A program made the position numbers and the translations under genes. 17,016 nucleotides of DNA from contig JAITBV010000315.1 in NCBI GenBank assembly GCA_031283395.1, positions 1-17,016 on the forward strand, given 5' to 3'. The first letter of the stretch is position 1; each line of letters opens with the position of its first letter. The notes under the pieces were generated by a model that was not told where the DNA came from, searched no databases, and was given only the letters and a program-made list of their open reading frames with translations. This stretch comes from Candidatus Adiutrix sp. GTDB lineage: Bacteria > Desulfobacterota > Desulfarculia > Adiutricales > Adiutricaceae. Below, piece by piece: positions 7,174 through 14,837 of this stretch.

Positions 7174-9306
7174 ATGGCGAACGAGACAATAAAAGAGAGT
7201 TTGGAGGAAAATACCGATCTGTTGCGGGAAAACCGCAATTTGAAGAGACAGTTGCGCAGTCTGGAGTCTCTCTTGCAGCGCAATAAAGCCATGCTGGCCG
7301 CCCGGGCAAACGTCAATACCCTGCTGGTCTCCCAACAGGAAAAAATGGAAAAAAATATGAATCTGCTCCTGGAGAACAGCCCGGATATTATTTTGCTGTT
7401 CGACCAGGGAGGCCGATTCACATATTGCACCAAAGCATTCCTGACTGCCGCGGGCATCGCGAATTTCGGGCTTATCAGCAGCAACCTTTTCACGGATGTT
7501 TTCAGGAACCTTGTTTCATCTTCACAGTTGGACAATCTGCGGAACAATTACAGCCAGGCTATGGGGAAACAACAAACTGTGGTTATGGACAATGAACTGT
7601 TTTTCCCCGGCCTGGAAGACGCGCATGTCTATAAAATCTCGATTACCCCCATGCTTGGAGAAAGCGGCTCCTCTGAAGGGGCCATGATGCTGTTTCATGA
7701 CATGACGGACATGGTGAAGGCCAAAGACGCCGCCGAAAGCGCCAGTAAAGCGAAAAGCGGATTTCTGGCCAACATGAGCCATGAGATACGCACGCCCATG
7801 AACGCCATCCTGGGTCTGACCCACCTGGCCCTGCAAACTGAACTGAACGAACAACAATATGAATACATTCACCGCACCGCAGTGGCGGCCAAGTCTCTTT
7901 TGCGGATAATCAACGATATTCTCGATTTCTCCAAGATAGAAGCCGGCAAGCTGGAAATGGAGGAGACCGAGTTCCACTTGGGCGACATCCTGCGCGGGGT
8001 TATGGAAATGCACGCCGGCCGGGCCCATGACAAAGGCCTGGAATTCGCCTTGGACCTGCCGGTCGAAACCCCGTTCGGCCTTATGGGCGACCCGGTGCGC
8101 CTGGCCCAGATCGTCAACAACCTGATCGGCAACGCCATCAAATTCACTGACCAGGGCGCGATCATCGTCCGCGTGGCCGCCTTGGAAGCCACCCCAGAGA
8201 CGGTTTTTCTGAGGTTCACGGTGGAGGATAACGGTATCGGCCTGAACCCGGAACAGGCGGCCAAGCTTTTCCACCCTTTCACCCAGGCCGATACCAGCAC
8301 CACCCGCAAGTATGGGGGCACCGGCTTGGGACTGGCCATCTCCAAGCGGCTGGCTGAAATGATGGGCGGCGAGATCTGGTGCCGGAGCGAGCCCGGCTTA
8401 GGCAGCACCTTCGGCTTCACCGCCCGATTCAAGCCCCGCATTTTGGAGCAAGCCGGTGCGCCCTTGGCCTTGGACGCCTTCAAGGGGTTCCGAGCCCTAG
8501 CCGTGGACGACAACGCCCAAGCCTTGGATATTTTGAGCCAAGCCCTGTCGGCTATGGGTTTTATGGTGACCTCGGCCACCTCGGGCGAGGAGGCCCTGGA
8601 ATGTTACGCCGCGGCCATCGGCCGTGAGGCCAAGTTCGACCTGATAGCGGTCGATTGGCAGATGCCGGGCATGGATGGCGGGGAGCTTGTCCGGCGCCTG
8701 GATGAAAAATGGGGGCCCCTGCCGGCGGTGCTGATGGTCACCGGTTTTGGCCGGGACGAACTTGGGGACAGCCTTCAGGCTGTGAAGATCAACAGGTTTC
8801 TGACCAAGCCCCTGTCCCTTTCCGCCCTCAACGACACCCTGATGGAAATCTTAGGCCGGCGCCAGGCCAAGTCCATCAAAAAGAAGAGGGGAGCCTCGGA
8901 AGAAAATTTGAATCTCATTGAGGCGGTCCGGGGAGCCAGGATCCTTCTGGCCGAGGACAACGAGGTGAATCAACTGGTAGCCAGCCGGATACTGACCAAC
9001 GCCGGTTTTGAGGTGATGATCGCCGGAAACGGTCTGGAGGCTTTGGACCTGGCCCAAAAGGAACAATTCGACCTGGTGCTCATGGATATCCAGATGCCGG
9101 AGATGGACGGACTGACGGCTGCGGCCCGCCTGCGGGCGTTGCCCCAGTTTCAGAACCTGCCCATCGTGGCCATGACCGCCCACGCCATGAGCGAGGATCG
9201 GGAAATGAGCCTTAAGGCCGGCATGAATGACCACATCACCAAGCCCATAAACATTCCAGAACTTTTCGGGGTTCTGGCCCGCTGGATACCGCCCCGGGCC
9301 GCCTAA
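7174..9306 (+). CDS. PAS hybrid sensor histidine kinase with two receiver domains
   Basis: A 710-residue cytoplasmic two-component kinase. Domains in order: an N-terminal coiled coil (residues 1-60, ENRNLKRQLRSLESLL), a PAS-like domain (about 62-190, opening LLENSPDIILLFD), HisKA with the phosphorylated His203 in MSHEIRTPMN, the ATPase domain with N box near 315-325 (NNLIGNAIKFTD), DNGIG at 352-356 and GGTGLGLAIS near 381, a receiver with Asp494 (VDWQMPGMDG) and a second receiver with Asp638 (MDIQMPEMDG). There is no membrane segment, so the input is internal or comes through a partner such as the upstream FIST protein. It lacks an Hpt domain and any DNA-binding output; phosphate must pass to a separate protein not encoded here. 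GAGGG lies about seven bases before the ATG. The first ~280 codons use more A and T than the rest, which could reflect a recombined origin. The ATPase gene follows after 39 bases. Confidence 0.93.
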   Translation: MANETIKESLEENTDLLRENRNLKRQLRSLESLLQRNKAMLAARANVNTLLVSQQEKMEKNMNLLLENSPDIILLFDQGGRFTYCTKAFLTAAGIANFGLISSNLFTDVFRNLVSSSQLDNLRNNYSQAMGKQQTVVMDNELFFPGLEDAHVYKISITPMLGESGSSEGAMMLFHDMTDMVKAKDAAESASKAKSGFLANMSHEIRTPMNAILGLTHLALQTELNEQQYEYIHRTAVAAKSLLRIINDILDFSKIEAGKLEMEETEFHLGDILRGVMEMHAGRAHDKGLEFALDLPVETPFGLMGDPVRLAQIVNNLIGNAIKFTDQGAIIVRVAALEATPETVFLRFTVEDNGIGLNPEQAAKLFHPFTQADTSTTRKYGGTGLGLAISKRLAEMMGGEIWCRSEPGLGSTFGFTARFKPRILEQAGAPLALDAFKGFRALAVDDNAQALDILSQALSAMGFMVTSATSGEEALECYAAAIGREAKFDLIAVDWQMPGMDGGELVRRLDEKWGPLPAVLMVTGFGRDELGDSLQAVKINRFLTKPLSLSALNDTLMEILGRRQAKSIKKKRGASEENLNLIEAVRGARILLAEDNEVNQLVASRILTNAGFEVMIAGNGLEALDLAQKEQFDLVLMDIQMPEMDGLTAAARLRALPQFQNLPIVAMTAHAMSEDREMSLKAGMNDHITKPINIPELFGVLARWIPPRAA

Positions 9307-9345
9307 CACAGGGGCGGGTCAATCATAGTTACAAGGATTATAATA

Positions 9346-12045
9346 ATGAAAGAACGCTACGTCCATGCCCATGCCAGATGGTTCGCCAAGGCGATCTCAT
9401 CCGTCCTGGAAAAATTGATAACCGATCCGGATAAAGGATTGTCCGCCGCGCAGGCGGCTGAACGGCTTGAGGAATTCGGTCCCAATGAGCTTCCCGCACC
9501 CAAGGAAGATCATGCCTTTATCCGGTTTCTCAGGCATTTTCACGATATTCTCATCTATATTCTTTTCGTCTGCGCTTTCGTGACCCTGGCCCTCGAACAT
9601 TACGCCGACACGGTGGTCATCATCGTTGTGGCCGTGGTCAACGCAGCCATCGGATATTTCCAGGAAAACAAAGCGGAAAAAGCCCTCAACGACATTCGGA
9701 ACCTGCTTTCGCCGCGGGCTTCGGTGATCCGGGACGGCGCACGCCTAGACCTGGACGCCGCGGCTCTTACCCTCGGCGATATTGTCTACCTTTCCCCCGG
9801 CGACAAGATCCCCGCCGACCTCCGGCTTTTCCGGGCGGAAAATTTACGCGTGGAAGAATCGGCCCTCACCGGCGAAGCGGTGCCCTCTGAAAAACAGACC
9901 AACCCCCTCGACCCTGAAACCGCTCTAGGCGACCGTTCAAACATGGCCTATTGCGGCACCACGGTCAGCGCGGGCACAGGCTATGGAGTGGTGGTGGACA
10001 TCGGCACGGATACGGAAATAGGGCACATAAGCCAGCTCATCGCCGAGGTGGGCGACCCGACCACGCCGCTTATCCGGCAGATGGCGGCTTTCGGCAAGAC
10101 CGTTTCCATTTTGATCATCGGGGTCGCCGCCCTGGTTTACCTGTTCGGGCATTTCTTCCGCGACTACGAGGAGTCGGAACTCCTGCTTTCGACCATCGGC
10201 CTGGCCATCGCGGCCATCCCCGAAGGATTGCCCGCCATCCTTTCCATCATCCTAGCCATCGGCGTTCAAAATATGGCCAGGCGCAACGCCATTGTGCGCA
10301 ACCTGCCCTCAGTCGAAACCCTCGGCTCCGTCTCCGTGATCTGCTCGGACAAGACTGGCACCCTGACCAAAAACGAGATGACTGTTAAAAACCTCCTCAT
10401 GCATGACGCCCGCTTTGCCGTCACCGGTTCCGGCTATGCTCCGGAAGGAGAGATACGGCTGGGGAACGACCCGGCCCCCTCAGGCGAAGGCTCGTTACTG
10501 CGCCTGATCCTGACCTGCTTCCGGCACTGTAACGACGCCTCTTTGTCGCGGGAAGCCCAGAACATCTGGACCGTGCAAGGCGACCCGACCGAAGGCGCGC
10601 TCCTGACTGTCTATGAAAAGGCCGGACTCGACGCGAAATTGCCTCCCCGCCTAGCCACCCTGCCCTTTGACTCGGAATACAAATACATGGCCACCCTGGC
10701 CGGGGGGGATGACGAAAACATACTGTATATAAAAGGCGCTCCAGACAGGCTTCTGGCCCTGGCAGATCAGGAGATGGCTTCCGGCGGCCCGGCGCCTTTG
10801 GAACGGGAACGCTGGGAAAATAACGTCGCCGACCTGGCGGCCGAAGGTTTGCGCGTACTCGGCGCCGCGATAAAATTCATCCCCACAGGCCAAACGGCCG
10901 TCACCCATGAAAGCCTTAAGGAAGGAGTTATCTTCCTCGGGCTGGCCGGCCTGGTGGACCCGGCCCGGGAGGAGGTGGTGGAAGCCGTGGCCGTATGCCG
11001 ACAGGCCGGCATCCGGGTCAAAATGATCACCGGCGACCACGCGGACACGGCCAAGGCCATCGGCAAGGAATTGGGCATCGGTGACGGGGAAAGGGCCCTG
11101 ACCGGCCATGAGCTTGACGACATGACCGATGAGCAGTTCTACGCCGCCGCCTCCAAATACGATATTTTCGCCCGAACCAGCCCGGAGCACAAGCTGAAGC
11201 TGGTCAAAGCACTCAAGGCTCATGGCGCCATTTGCGCCATGACCGGAGACGGGGTAAACGATGCGCCGGCCCTGCGCATGGCCGACGTGGGCGTGGCCAT
11301 GGGCATAAAGGGAACGGAAGTGACCAAAGACGCGGCGGAAATCGTCTTGGCCGATGACAACTTCAGCACCATCGCAGCGGCAGTGGAAGAAGGTCGGCGG
11401 GTTTACGACAACCTGAAAAAAACCATCCTCTTCATCCTGCCGACCAACGGGGCGGAAAGTTTTCTGATCATCGCCGGCATCCTCTTCGGCACGATGATAC
11501 CTCTGACGCCGGTCCAGATTCTGTGGGTGAACATGGTCACCTCCGTCACCATCTCCCTGGCCTTGGCTTTCGAACCGGCGGAGCCCGGCCTGATGGCCCG
11601 TCCCCCGCGCCAGGCCACCGAGCCCCTTCTGAACCGCTATTTCCTCTGGCGCATTCTGTTCGTCTCCGTGATGATCGGCGGCTTGACCCTGGCCCTGAGC
11701 GTCCTTTTGCTCAATTCAGGGTATCCGGAAGCCGAGGTCCGCACCATCACTCTCCAGACTATCGTGCTGTGCCAGGCATTCCATCTCTTCAACAGCCGGA
11801 GTATCCGCCAGCCGGCGCACGCTCTTGACTTTCTGGGGAACAGGGCTGTTTTCGCCGTGTGCGGCCTTATGGTCCTGCTCCAACTTGCCGTCGTGTATCT
11901 GCCGTTCATGAATGCCGTGTTCGACACCGTGCCGCTGGGACCGACGGGCTGGCTGGCCCCCATTCTGCTCGGCGCCGTCGTCTTCTTCATGGTCGAGGGA
12001 GAAAAATACGTCATGCGCAGGCTGGATGCCCGCAAGGCTGTTTAA
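9346..12045 (+). CDS. P2-type cation-transporting ATPase (Ca2+/H+/Na+-like subfamily, substrate uncertain)
   Basis: An 899-residue ion pump of the inner membrane. It has an N-terminal cation-ATPase domain, M1-M2 (about residues 65-105), an actuator domain with LTGEAVPSEK, M3-M4 (about 250-310) with PEGLP, the phosphorylated Asp335 in SDKTGTLTKNE, the nucleotide-binding domain with KGAPDRLL, TGDGVNDAPALRMADVGVAMG, and six C-terminal membrane segments (about 690-890). Compared with the Ca2+ pump SERCA, cation-site residues Glu309, Asn768, Glu771, Asn796 and Thr799 have counterparts (Glu293, Asn701, Glu704, Asn729, Thr732), but the central Asp800 is Ser733. In that respect it matches the bacterial group with a WVNMVTSV-type M6 segment, whose ion is often uncertain. 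The start follows an AAGGA about nine bases upstream. Position 39 bases after the kinase suggests cotranscription, so transport may be tied to FIST/kinase sensing. Confidence 0.93.
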   Translation: MKERYVHAHARWFAKAISSVLEKLITDPDKGLSAAQAAERLEEFGPNELPAPKEDHAFIRFLRHFHDILIYILFVCAFVTLALEHYADTVVIIVVAVVNAAIGYFQENKAEKALNDIRNLLSPRASVIRDGARLDLDAAALTLGDIVYLSPGDKIPADLRLFRAENLRVEESALTGEAVPSEKQTNPLDPETALGDRSNMAYCGTTVSAGTGYGVVVDIGTDTEIGHISQLIAEVGDPTTPLIRQMAAFGKTVSILIIGVAALVYLFGHFFRDYEESELLLSTIGLAIAAIPEGLPAILSIILAIGVQNMARRNAIVRNLPSVETLGSVSVICSDKTGTLTKNEMTVKNLLMHDARFAVTGSGYAPEGEIRLGNDPAPSGEGSLLRLILTCFRHCNDASLSREAQNIWTVQGDPTEGALLTVYEKAGLDAKLPPRLATLPFDSEYKYMATLAGGDDENILYIKGAPDRLLALADQEMASGGPAPLERERWENNVADLAAEGLRVLGAAIKFIPTGQTAVTHESLKEGVIFLGLAGLVDPAREEVVEAVAVCRQAGIRVKMITGDHADTAKAIGKELGIGDGERALTGHELDDMTDEQFYAAASKYDIFARTSPEHKLKLVKALKAHGAICAMTGDGVNDAPALRMADVGVAMGIKGTEVTKDAAEIVLADDNFSTIAAAVEEGRRVYDNLKKTILFILPTNGAESFLIIAGILFGTMIPLTPVQILWVNMVTSVTISLALAFEPAEPGLMARPPRQATEPLLNRYFLWRILFVSVMIGGLTLALSVLLLNSGYPEAEVRTITLQTIVLCQAFHLFNSRSIRQPAHALDFLGNRAVFAVCGLMVLLQLAVVYLPFMNAVFDTVPLGPTGWLAPILLGAVVFFMVEGEKYVMRRLDARKAV

Positions 12046-12196
12046 AACAGATAAACGCGGCTTTCAAAGGCCTCCCTGATCAAGAAGGCTAAACTCCGGC
12101 TTGCTGTGGTTCAGCTTTCTAGTTAATATTAATTAAGCATTAAAAATATTTTTTATATTTGATTATATAAAATAGATGCATAAAAGTCAACTTCTA
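12046..12196. other. AT-rich intergenic region upstream of the hydrogenase-MCP promoter
   Basis: No gene seen. From about 12121 it is almost pure A and T, with the palindrome TTAATATTAA at 12123-12132 and A-T tracts. Directly upstream of the -35 box at 12197, it could act as an UP element or bend for the promoter. I see no clear terminator for the ATPase gene here. Confidence 0.4.
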
Positions 12197-12225
12197 TTGA
12201 CGGGCCTAAAGTATTGGGTTAGAAT
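12197..12225 (+). promoter_or_regulatory. Sigma70-like promoter of the hydrogenase-MCP gene
   Basis: TTGACG (12197-12202) and TAGAAT (12220-12225) are separated by exactly 17 bases, each one mismatch from consensus, with an AT-rich stretch upstream. Transcription would start near 12232, giving a leader of about 105 bases. Confidence 0.75.
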
Positions 12226-12247
12226 GGCAAAGTTTTTATTATGATAA

Positions 12248-12266
12248 ATCCGCCAATCCGGCGGAT
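12248..12266 (+). other. Hairpin in the leader of the hydrogenase-MCP gene
   Basis: ATCCGCC (12248-12254) pairs with GGCGGAT (12260-12266) around an AATCC loop, about 15 bases after the predicted transcription start. It has no T tract, so it is not a simple terminator. It may stabilise the RNA or be a protein-binding site. Confidence 0.4.
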
Positions 12267-12337
12267 CGGGCCAAAACAAATAGGCCTGCCTTTTCGGTGA
12301 TGTTGGCTGGACCTGAAAAACGGAGGCGTAAACAACC

Positions 12338-14086
12338 ATGAGGCAACTGGTTTTCTGCGATACCAGCCTTTGCGTGGGATGTAACCGTTGCGTCCGGAAT
12401 TGCCCGGTGGAAATGGCCAACGTCGTGACCTTGGACGGGCATCATATAAAGGTCGACATTGATGCCTCCAAGTGCATCGCCTGCGGGGCCTGCATATCCG
12501 TCTGCCGGCATCAGGCCAGGAACTTTGCGGATGACCTGGAGCCCTTCCTGAACGATCTTCGGCAGGGACGGCGCCTGTCCCTGATAATCGCCCCGGCCAT
12601 ACGCTCGAACATAAAAGACCTCGGCCGCCTGATAGCCTGGTTCAGATCCCTGGGCGTGGACAAGGTTTACGATGTTTCGCTGGGCGCCGACCTCTGCACT
12701 TGGGGCTACATACGCTACTTCCAAAAGCATGGCGGTCCGATCATCTCCCAGCCTTGCCCGGCCATAGTCAACTATATCAAGATGTATCGCCCGAATCTCC
12801 TGAAATATCTGTCTCCCGTGCAAAGCCCGATGGGCAGTGCGGCCGTTTACATGAAGCACTACCAGCACGTCAACACCCCCATCGCCGCCCTCTCTCCCTG
12901 CATCGCCAAGACCCATGAGTTCGAAGACATAAAAATAATCAAATACAACATCACCTTCGAGAAGCTGTTTGCCTATATTGAGGCCAACGGGATCAAGCTG
13001 CCGGAAACTCCGTCGGGCTTCGATCATCCTGAAAGCTCCTTGGGCAGCGTCTATCCAATGCCCGGCGGCTTGAGGGACAACGTCGAATTCTACTTGGGGA
13101 AAGTCCTGCGCATAGACAAGTCCGAGGGCCAGCGCACGGTCTATCATGATTTGGACGAATACGGCCGGCAACCGTCCAAAAATCTGCCCGATGTCTTTGA
13201 TGTGCTGAACTGCGGGGAAGGCTGCAACCAGGGTCCGGCCTGCGGGTTGGCCCATAAAAACATCTTTGAAATGAATACGGCCATGGAAAATGCCCGGCAA
13301 GCCGCATCCAGGGGCCGCAAAAAGCGCTATTTCGACTCGCTTTACAAGACCTTTGACAAAACACTCCATTTGGATCATTTTCTGCGCAACTATCGGTCCG
13401 CACCGGTTCATGTCCCCAACATAACCGATAGCGACATTGAAGCGGCTTTCAGCAAGATGGGCAAGGAGGAACACCATCGCAAATTCGACTGCGCGGCCTG
13501 CGGTTCCGACACCTGCCACGACATGGCCAGGAAGATAGCCCTTCGGGTGAATATCCCGGAAAACTGCGCCCAGCGGAACCGGGAAAGGATCAAAGTGGAA
13601 CACGAGGTTCTGACCGACCTGCAGAAGGTCAACTCCGAAAGCGTTGCCCACATCCAGGAAGAGATAGACATCATCAAGAACCTAGTCGAAAATCTCTGGG
13701 GAAACATCAGCCGGTTCAAAGACTCCGTCTCCAGCTTTGAAGCCCTGGAGAAGACCATAACCGAAACCACTTCCAAGACCAACATCATTGCCATCAACGC
13801 CGCCATTGAAGCGGCCAGGGCCGGGGAATTCGGCCGGACCTTCGCCGTGGTCGCCACGGAGATCCAGAATCTGTCCAGAACCTCGCAGAGCACTATCGAA
13901 CGCAACCACGAGTTGTTCGCCACCGCCAGCGGCACCATCGGCGAAACGCACTCGATGATCGAGCAGATCCTGGAGGCGGTCAAGATTTCTTACGCCAATA
14001 TCCAGGAAATCAACCGCATCAACGAGGCCAGCGTCAAGACCATGGAAGAAAACTATATCGCAATCGAAGATGAAGAGGATGATTAG
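12338..14086 (+). CDS. Sensory [FeFe]-hydrogenase-like protein fused to a methyl-accepting chemotaxis (MCP) signalling domain
   Basis: A 582-residue soluble protein. Domains in order: two [4Fe-4S] ferredoxin motifs (Cys 12/15/18/22 and 46/49/52/56), an [FeFe]-hydrogenase large-subunit-like domain (about 75-300), an extra FeS motif (Cys 385, 388, 393 and 410), and an MCP hairpin from about Thr481 (INAAIEAARAGEFG, FAVVATEIQNLS). The four Cys that hold the H-cluster cubane are kept: Cys140 (QPCPA), Cys188 (SPCIAK), Cys292 and Cys296 (CGEGC). However, the first Cys of the usual TSCCP motif, the proton-relay residue, is Pro139 here. Such proteins are thought to sense H2 or redox state and signal rather than turn over H2 in bulk; HydDB lists chemotaxis-linked group C members. 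No transmembrane or periplasmic ligand domain is present, so it is a cytosolic chemoreceptor-like protein with a short output module. No CheR/CheB pentapeptide; the tail is acidic (EDEEDD). The GGAGG ribosome site is 11 bases before the ATG. Monocistronic with its own promoter and terminator. Confidence 0.85.
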   Translation: MRQLVFCDTSLCVGCNRCVRNCPVEMANVVTLDGHHIKVDIDASKCIACGACISVCRHQARNFADDLEPFLNDLRQGRRLSLIIAPAIRSNIKDLGRLIAWFRSLGVDKVYDVSLGADLCTWGYIRYFQKHGGPIISQPCPAIVNYIKMYRPNLLKYLSPVQSPMGSAAVYMKHYQHVNTPIAALSPCIAKTHEFEDIKIIKYNITFEKLFAYIEANGIKLPETPSGFDHPESSLGSVYPMPGGLRDNVEFYLGKVLRIDKSEGQRTVYHDLDEYGRQPSKNLPDVFDVLNCGEGCNQGPACGLAHKNIFEMNTAMENARQAASRGRKKRYFDSLYKTFDKTLHLDHFLRNYRSAPVHVPNITDSDIEAAFSKMGKEEHHRKFDCAACGSDTCHDMARKIALRVNIPENCAQRNRERIKVEHEVLTDLQKVNSESVAHIQEEIDIIKNLVENLWGNISRFKDSVSSFEALEKTITETTSKTNIIAINAAIEAARAGEFGRTFAVVATEIQNLSRTSQSTIERNHELFATASGTIGETHSMIEQILEAVKISYANIQEINRINEASVKTMEENYIAIEDEEDD

Positions 14087-14127
14087 GGCCAGGATTTAAA
14101 AGGCTGGCCAACCCAATGAAGTTTAAT

Positions 14128-14167
14128 AAGCCGGCCGGGCTCTCCCTCCGGAGCGCCCGGCCGGCTT
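14128..14167. terminator. Strong bidirectional hairpin between convergent genes
   Basis: AAGCCGGCCGGGC (14128-14140) pairs perfectly with GCCCGGCCGGCTT (14155-14167), 13 bp, with a 14-base loop that can fold further (CTCC with GGAG). It lies 41 bases after the hydrogenase-MCP stop and ends 10 bases before the stop of the convergent exported protein gene. The T tract is poor on both sides (CCTGTTTTC on plus), but the stem is very stable. Confidence 0.75.
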
Positions 14168-14177
14168 CCTGTTTTCT

Positions 14178-14636
14178 TCAATCAGCGGAGGGCGGCAGCG
14201 GGGAAACGGCGAGGTTGAAGTCGCCCCGGCGCAAAAATTCCCGGAAAGATAATTCCTCGCCTTTGAACAGTATTTGGGGCCGGCGACAGAGTTCGGCTTC
14301 TATCTGGCAGTAAAATTCCAAAATCGGGGTTTCCTGGCAGGCGCCTTCATAGCAATCGTGGTAAACGATCATGGCTCTTTCAGAATTCTTAAATAATTCA
14401 AGATAATTGCCAGAATTAGGCCGGATGGTTTTGTCCGTGAAGCCGAACATCTTGGCTTTGAAAAATTCACTGATGCTGTAAGCCAGGTCGGAGACGGCGA
14501 CCGCGGAATTATCGTCGTCAAAGCGGGCGGTCAGGTCGCCAAACTCTTCATAGGGGTGGATGATCTCATAGGCGAGAGCGGAACTTCCGGCCTTAAGGCA
14601 AATCAGCACGATCAGAAAACCCAGCCGAAGTTTCAC
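14178..14636 (-). CDS. Small exported cysteine-containing protein of unknown function
   Basis: A 152-residue protein that I do not recognise. The chosen start is GTG at 14636: AGGAGG lies eight bases upstream and the N terminus becomes a signal peptide (MKLRLGFLIVLICLKAG, cleavage after SSALA, mature protein from YEIIHPYEEF). An ATG at 14681 in the same frame would add 15 residues before the signal peptide and lacks a ribosome site. The mature part has four Cys in a short span (DCYEGAC, EFYC, ELC), which could make two disulfides in the periplasm. A charged middle part follows YEIIHPYEEFGDLTA. It has no membrane segment after the signal peptide. It is convergent with the hydrogenase-MCP gene and divergent from selB. 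Confidence 0.7.
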   Translation of the reverse strand: MKLRLGFLIVLICLKAGSSALAYEIIHPYEEFGDLTARFDDDNSAVAVSDLAYSISEFFKAKMFGFTDKTIRPNSGNYLELFKNSERAMIVYHDCYEGACQETPILEFYCQIEAELCRRPQILFKGEELSFREFLRRGDFNLAVSPLPPSAD

Positions 14637-14737
14637 CCGGCTTTCCTCCTGATGTTCAAAGTTGGTACATATATTGACCATAACATATTCAGCCTAATAA
14701 CTCCACCTAAAGCCGGGCCGGGCAACACTTTTTTCTA

Positions 14738-14767
14738 TTGGCCTTTGGAACCCGGCTATGCTAGGAT
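14738..14767 (+). promoter_or_regulatory. Possible promoter of selB-selD
   Basis: TTGGCC (14738-14743) and TAGGAT (14762-14767) are separated by 18 bases; each box has four of six consensus bases. Transcription would start near 14774, about 64 bases before selB. The match is weak but it is the best pair I see upstream of selB. Confidence 0.35.
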
Positions 14768-14794
14768 TAAGCCGTCAATTATAGTCGATTTTAC

Positions 14795-14822
14795 CGCCCG
14801 GCTCACGGCTGACGGCCGGGCG
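14795..14822 (+). promoter_or_regulatory. GC-rich hairpin just before the selB ribosome site
   Basis: CGCCCGGC (14795-14802) pairs perfectly with GCCGGGCG (14815-14822) around a 12-base loop, ending a few bases before the GGGAG ribosome site of selB. Such a position could control translation. In E. coli a SECIS-like hairpin in the selAB leader binds SelB; whether this one does is inference only. Confidence 0.4.
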
Positions 14823-14837
14823 CCGGGAGACGGGAAG

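Noticed and set aside
12239..13651. Minus-strand open frame of 470 codons
   Set aside because: It is antisense to the hydrogenase-MCP gene, which shows clear FeS and H-cluster motifs; long antisense frames are common in GC-rich genes.
14556..14837. N-terminal extension of selB
   Set aside because: SelB normally starts a few residues before the G1 motif, and ATG 14838 has a good ribosome site; the extension overlaps the exported protein gene on the other strand.
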